Source: Isoetes taiwanensis (taxonomy: Eukaryota > Streptophyta > Lycopodiopsida > Isoetales > Isoetaceae). Taken from it: a stretch of DNA of 64,000 bases. How positions within the stretch are numbered: position 1 is the first letter of the stretch; the number at the start of each line of letters is the position of its first letter. Positions 57,831-64,000 of the stretch are shown piece by piece. The stretch is taken from contig JAJEKV010000031.1 of assembly GCA_021234155.1 (NCBI GenBank), forward strand, positions 11,428,375 to 11,492,374, written 5' to 3'. The position numbers and the translations under genes are program-made. A model generated the notes under the pieces. That model saw only the letters and a list, made by a program, of their open reading frames with translations, searched no databases and was not told the DNA's origin.

Positions 57831-60800
57831 GTAATCCACCTAATGGACCAAACCCTGTTTTGCGTAATGCAAAATATATGTATCAGTCAGCGCTTACACC
57901 CACAAGAAATAGATTAACACAAATTGCGTATAAAGAATGAAATAAGAGACTCAAACACCTCAATTGCACAACCAAATCATAATCTAGATAACTGGAGGTT
58001 CATCCCTCCTCTTCATTATTTATTTCCTTCCATGGAACACTCTATATAAAATGGATAATCTCCCTTTAAAAGAGCAAGAGGTGAGAGAGAGAATGAGGAG
58101 ACGTAAATTTCTCCCTCTTAAACTTACACACTCAAATCTCCTCCATTCATCTTTAAGCAATCTCCACCATTAGATCTCCAATAACTTACATGTCTCTAGA
58201 TTGCGTACTTCAACCCCCATGCTTTAATCCATTGAAAAGGACTTTATACACCTTCAAGTCCATAAGTTCAACTTCTATACATCATAAATGCTTCATCCTG
58301 GCTATTTTCACATTTTTTACATTTTCCACATTACACCTATAGTGTTCTCCATTTATGCACACATTTCATCAATTTAAGCACATCATGCAAAAATAGTCAA
58401 GAAAAACGCATACAACATTATTCTTAAGATTATTCATCGCCCCGATGAATTTTCTCAAAAAATCTTTTCTTTGATCTTCATGTCTTCAAATTTGGTCCCT
58501 AATAGCATCGCAACTTAACAAAAAATCCAATGTCCAAATGTCTTCAAGCCTTCAAAAACATCTATAGAAGTCTCAAGGAAAAAAATAAAACTCTAACATC
58601 ACTTCATCTTCATCAATTATAGGGTGGCAAGTCCCATCCAGTCGCTAAATCTCGCTTCATCAGCCCAAAGATGGCTTCTATCCCTTCATAACACTTATAA
58701 TTTTTCATCATATTTTTACATATTTATGAGATGATGTCGCCTTTCTAGGTCAAATTAATTCATCATGCCATCCATAATCACTTAAATAAAAAATAAACTT
58801 GTACAACTTCATTTGATAGCTTGAATTTTTTGAAAAAATTGGAAATTAGATCCAATCAATTGCAAAGCATAAACACTAACCACATATCTTGATCTTCCTA
58901 ATATGGCATTTGACTTGAATAGGCTTGCTCTCCGGATAAATAGTCTTCCTCAACATTGATGGTCTTTAAAAATATTAAAATCTCCAAACAACAGTTTATT
59001 GATTCTTCAAAGGAACTTCAATTCTTCCTAATATTTCAAATAAGTGTTTTGGGGGTAATATATATATGTCGTACAATAATATGGTCAAGTAAGTATTGGG
59101 ACTTTAACTTGTCTTTGGACTTTGCTAAATATGAACTTGGTCTCGATTTGAAATGTCAACCTCGTGATTTATAATACTACATCTCTTACCATCCCATTCC
59201 ACATTAGTAATCTCACTATCTTTTATTAAACAATTTTACTTTTCTTTATTTTTCTTCTTTCTCCCATACTGGTATGCCGCGAAGGGTGTACTCCGGAAGC
59301 GTATCGCTTTAGGCTTCTTTCTCTCCGCAGTCCATAATTTAACAGATAAAGATGGTGCGTGGCACAAGCGGTTTGTAACAAGGTTTGGCTATGGCACTTT
59401 AATGTGCAGCCTGATTCTCTCTCGAATTTTTTCATCATGGCAAGACGTGAAGAATGGCTAGTGACCCGAATGCCTCCTGATGGTCACGCTTGGGCAACCG
59501 CCAATCCTCCTCTTGGGTTTTTTATGTGCTCGGGTGCAGTGATTCGACAGGCGCTTGGATATGGCCAATTTAGGTGTATGGGGACTGAATAAGAGCAGAT
59601 CAATGATATGCAGAAACATGTATAAAGGAAAGGCCAGCAGATATAAAGCTACAAAGAAGAATAAAGCAAGGAATGACGGATATGGTTTTCCCTTTGCGTA
59701 TGTATTCCTCAAGATCAAGGCCAGATTTTGCAAAAGGCAAACCAATATCAAAGAGGAATCGGAGGCTAGCTTTGCTGGCTTCAATCAAATCGACAAGAAT
59801 TTTATGTAACTGCTTTACTTTTATTGTCGACTCCCGGCCAGTCACGTATAACAAAGTATCTAAATCAGGCGCCTCTTGATTGCCGCTCAAAGTGTCAAAT
59901 TGAGAGATAGCGGTTTTTCTTGTTTAGATAATATCGGCATATCACCATATATTCTTTATTCCAAATGAAGAATTGCTCCATATAATTGTATTTCTCCTTT
60001 ATCGATAGAATGTCATGGTCTCGCAATGCCCCCACTTATGTGTGTAATCCACCGTAATGGACTAAACCCTGCTTGTGCTGTAATGCAAAATATATGCATC
60101 AGTCGCTTCACACTCTACCAAAGAAATAGATTAACACAAATCATCAAGTAGATGAAGAATGGAACAAGAGATCAAAACACCTCAATTGCACAACCAAATC
60201 ATAATCTAGATAATCTGAGGTTCATCCTCCTCTTCATTATTTATTTCTTCCATGGAACACTCTATACAAATGGATAATCTCCCTAAAAGAGCAAAGGTGT
60301 GAGAGAGATGAGGAGATGCCCTCACCTCTTGGCACGTAGTCTCTCCTCATTCATCTTTAAGCAATCTCCCACCATTGGTCTCGATAACACACATGTCTCT
60401 AGGATTTAGCCCACACCACCCCATGCTTTAACCATTGAAAGGACTTTTATACCTTCAAGTCCATAAGTTCAACTTCTATACATCATAAATGCTTCATCCC
60501 TAATATTTTCACATTTTTTACATTTTATACATTACACCCATAGTGTTCTCATTTATGCACACATTTCATCAATTTAAGCACATCATGCAAAAAATAGTCA
60601 AGAAAAAACGACAACATTCCCCCAAGATTATTCATAGATCCGTCGTTTTCAAAAATCTTTCTTTATCTTCATGTCTTCAACTTGGTCCCCTAATAGCATC
60701 GCAACTTAACAAAAACAATGTCCAAATGTCTTCAAGCCTTCAAAAACATCTATAGAGTCTTCAAGGAAAAAATACTAAAAACTTCTAACATCACTTCATC

Positions 60801-63800
60801 TTCATCAATTATGCGTTAGAAAGTCCCATCGGTCCCGGTGCTTCCCTACAAACCTGCCGAAGATGGCGCTCTATCCCTTCATAACACTTATAATTTTTTT
60901 TCATCACATTTACATAGGTCATGAAGATGATCGCCCTTTCTAAATCAAGCATCCATCATCATGCCATCCATAATCACTTAAATAAAAAATAAACTTCAAA
61001 TAACTCTCATTTGATAAATTGAATTCTTGAAAAAACTTGGAAATTAGATCCAACTCTTGAATTTGCAAAAGCATAAACATCTAACCATATATCTTGATCT
61101 TCCATTATGGCATTTGACTGGTCAATAGGCTTGAGCTCGATAATAGCCTCCCAACATTGATGTCTTCAAAATATTATTAAATTCCAAACAACAATGGTTG
61201 ATTCTTCAAAGGAAACTCAATTCTTCGTAATATTTTGGGAATATGTTTCGAAGTACATATATATAGTTGCATAAATAATATGGTCAAGTGTAATATTGGG
61301 GACTTCAACTTTGTCTTTGGACTTGCTAAAAATATGGAATTGGTCTCAGATTTGAAAATGTAATGTAACTCCTCGTGATTTGCTACTACATCTTAATATC
61401 CCATTCCAATTACTTTGAAAATTTCTACCATCTTTGTATTAAAGTCATTTTACTTTTCTTATTTTCTCTTCTTCTCCTCACACTGCAGCGATGGTGGTTA
61501 GGTACTCCAAAGCGACTGCCTCAGGGCTTCTCCGCAGTCCACCCAATGCAGGATGCAGACAGGCTGCTTTCTGTAACAAAGGGCTCTGGCCATGGCATCA
61601 CCAAGGCGTAGCCTGACTCCCACTTTTTTCACGTATGTATCAAAGAATGGCTAGTGTAACTCACCGATGGTCACGTGCCATAGGGGCAAACCGCCAATCC
61701 TCTTGGGGTTTTGCGGTGCTCAAAAGATTCGGCTGCAGCTTGGATGCGGCCAATCGAGGGTATGGGATCTAATAAGAGCAACGACATGGTAGAAACACGT
61801 ATGTGTATGGGAGGCCAAAGCAGATGGCAATGTATGTGCAAGCAAAGAATAAGCAAGGAATGCATTTAGAAGTGGTTTTTCCCTATGTATGGCCCCAAGA
61901 TCAAGGCAGTAAAAGGCAAGGTCAGATTTTCGCAGGTAAACCAATATCAAAGAGGTGGAAACTGGAGGCTAGCTTGAGTTGGCTTTCTTCAATCAAAATT
62001 GATAAGAATAAGGAAATCTGTTTTACTTTTATTTTCCATTCTTATTAGAGTTTGCTGGGAGAATAAATCATACCTCTTTGATTGTCATTTAAACAATTGA
62101 GAGATATGGGTTTTGCTTTGAGATAATATCGTATATATCACCGATATATTTTGGCCCAAATGAAGAATTGCTCCATAATTGTATTCTTGGCCGACAGAAT
62201 GCCGCTATTCGCAATGCCCCCACTTATGTGTAATCCACTGCACGCACCAAACCCCAAGCCGAAAGGACGCAAAATATAGCATCAGTCACACTTGCACACC
62301 TACCAAAATAGATTAACACAAAATCTGTGATGAAGAATGGTAACAAGAGATCAAAAACACCCTGAATTGTACAACCAAATCATAATCTAGAGGGAACTGG
62401 AGGTTCATCCCTCCCTTCATTATTTATTTCTTCCATGGACCACTCATATACAAAATGGATAATCTCCTCAAAAGAGCAAGAGGTGAGAGAGAGAATGAGG
62501 AGACGTACCCTCCTCTAAACCCACACTCAAATCTCCATTCATCTTTGGGCAACTTCCCACCAGATTCCACAATCCCACATGTCTCCTGTGATTGCGCCAT
62601 CACCATGCTTTAACCATCAAAAAGTGACTTTTATACACCTTCAAGTCCATAAGTTAACTTCTATGCTACTCATAGGTAATGCTTCATCCCAATATTTTCA
62701 CATTTTACATTTTCTCCACATTACACCATAGTGTTCTCCATTTATGCACACATTTCATCAATTTCATACATCATGCAAAATAGTCATGAAAACGACAACA
62801 TTATTCCCTTAAGATTATTCATCGTCCCGATGGAATTTCAAAATCTTTGATCTTCAGCACCTCAACTTGGTCCTCTAATAGCATCGCAACTTAATGTAAC
62901 CAATGTCCAAAATGTCTTCAAGCCTTCAAAACATCTTGGTAGAAGTCTTCCATGGAAAAAATACTAAAAACTTTAACATCACTCTACTTCCCATCAATTG
63001 AGGGTGGCAAGTCCCATCCAAAGTCAAGCAATTCTCAGCTTCTACCTTCAGTATGGCTTTCATCCCTTCTTTCATATTCTATAATTTTTCATCACATTTT
63101 ACAGGGTCAGTGAGATGATGTCATTTTCTAGCCGCACATCCATCATGCCATCCATAATCACCTAAATAAAACAAAATTTGTACAACTTATCACTCTTATA
63201 TTTGAATTTTGAAAAACTTGGAAATTAGATCCAATCAATTGCAAAAAGCATAAACACTAACCACATAATCTTGATTCTAGCTGCATTTGACCTGAATAGG
63301 TCAAGAATTTCCTGACAAGTTAGCCCTCCAATATCACGGTCTCAAAATATTAAAATCCCAAAACAACAATAGATTCTTCCGTGTGAACTTCAATTCTTCA
63401 GAATATTTGGGGAATATGTTTTGTGGGGCATATAAGCATATGCTTGCATAAATAAGCTATCAAGTGCAATATTGGGACTTTTAACTTCAGTCTCTTTGGG
63501 ACCTTCCTTTGCTAGTGTAAACATGGAATTTTGGTCCTGACTTGAAATAACCTCAGATACTTCCATAGCTACATCTCACATCCCATCTCTAACTACTTTA
63601 GCACCACTATCTTTTGTATTAAAAACAAATTTTACTTTTTCTTTTTTATTTTTTTTTCCCATACCATGCTGCATGCGATGGTGGTTAGGGTATCTAAAGC
63701 GTATCATTTAGGGGCTTCTTCCCAGTGTCCACCGAACAGTAGATGGCAAGATGTAAGGTACACGCTGGGTTTGTAAATAGTGCCTAGCTATGGCATCACG

Positions 63801-64000
63801 CAAGTAAGTAGCTTCCTAATTCTCTTCTCTCAATTTTTTTCATCATGGCAGATCGCAATGGCTAGCGTAATCGAATGCTCTCGATGTGGTCGCTTGGGGC
63901 AAATCGCCAATCCCTCCTCTTGTTTTTTGGCAGTTCTGCGCAAAGATTCTACGTATGGATATACACCTTAGTACATGTAACTGAACGAAGTACAAATTAT
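57831..64000. repeat. Head-to-tail array of a 2.2-kb unit (2 full copies plus a third cut by the window end)
   Basis: Units start at GTAATCCAC at about 57831, 60044 and 62230, giving periods of 2213 and 2186 bp. Each begins with ACCAAACCC...GCAAAATATA, CACAACCAAATCATAATCTAG, then TTCATTATTTATTTC and a TATA-like string before AATGGATAATCTCC. Each later has TCACATTTT, CATAGTGTTCTC, TTTATGCACACATTTCATCA, ATAGCATCGCAACTTAA, and near unit position 1450 a GC-richer part with GGTGGTTAGG/AAGCG..., GAATGGCTAG, GGTCAC and CCGCCAATCCTC. No shared long reading frame: the frames of one copy are not kept in the next. Could be a large satellite or tandem LTR-like sequence. Confidence 0.9.
58035..58060 (+). 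promoter_or_regulatory. TATA-like element in the 2.2-kb unit
   Basis: CTCTATATAAAATGG lies about 210 bp into the first unit. The equivalents read CTCTATACAAATGG near 60259 and CTCATATACAAAATGG near 62444. It is a candidate core promoter in each unit, but the later copies weaken the TATA string and no transcript is known from the sequence. Confidence 0.3.

Overview
The window is nuclear DNA from a land plant with a large, repeat-dominated genome. GT-AG introns, a plant-type 2-Cys peroxiredoxin, a histone H3-like sequence and at least five Ty3/gypsy relics show this. Nothing fixes the species; a fern, lycophyte or gymnosperm would fit. There is no operon structure, rRNA, tRNA or CRISPR array that I can support.

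Layout. (1) 0-4 kb: a broken, intron-containing DDE-transposase-like gene on the + strand, then four back-to-back simple or tandem arrays. (2) 4.2-7.9 kb: a multi-exon minus-strand gene for an unrecognised coiled-coil and zinc-finger protein, then a multi-exon 2-Cys peroxiredoxin on the + strand. (3) 8-24 kb: a MITE-like inverted repeat, a Ty3/gypsy RT-RNase H relic, a gag relic with three CCHC knuckles, GC-rich non-coding DNA, a divergent histone H3-like relic, unassigned open frames, and a second gypsy gag-protease-RT-RNase H relic that stops abruptly beside a 160-bp tandem repeat. (4) 24-32 kb: mostly unassigned DNA with weak coding pieces. (5) 32-50.2 kb: an inverted arrangement of a 0.79-kb repeat unit with a 19-bp minisatellite on both outer sides. 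The right-hand minisatellite is split by a 12.1-kb LTR retrotransposon with 2.3-kb LTRs, two RNase H-like domains (one before RT) and an integrase. (6) 50-57 kb: weakly supported gene pieces and small tandem repeats. (7) 57-64 kb: a gypsy integrase relic joined directly to a head-to-tail array of a 2.2-kb unit, two full copies and a third running off the window.

Almost every recognisable coding region is interrupted by one- or two-base shifts. Comparing duplicated sequences within the window shows that many differences lie at CTG/CCG/CTCG-type words and include small indels. Some of the apparent decay may therefore be consensus error at cytosine-rich sites, so I describe genes as broken in this sequence without concluding that all are dead in the organism. 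Domain calls rest on motifs read by eye; no database search was run, and exon limits are approximate except where a splice site is stated.
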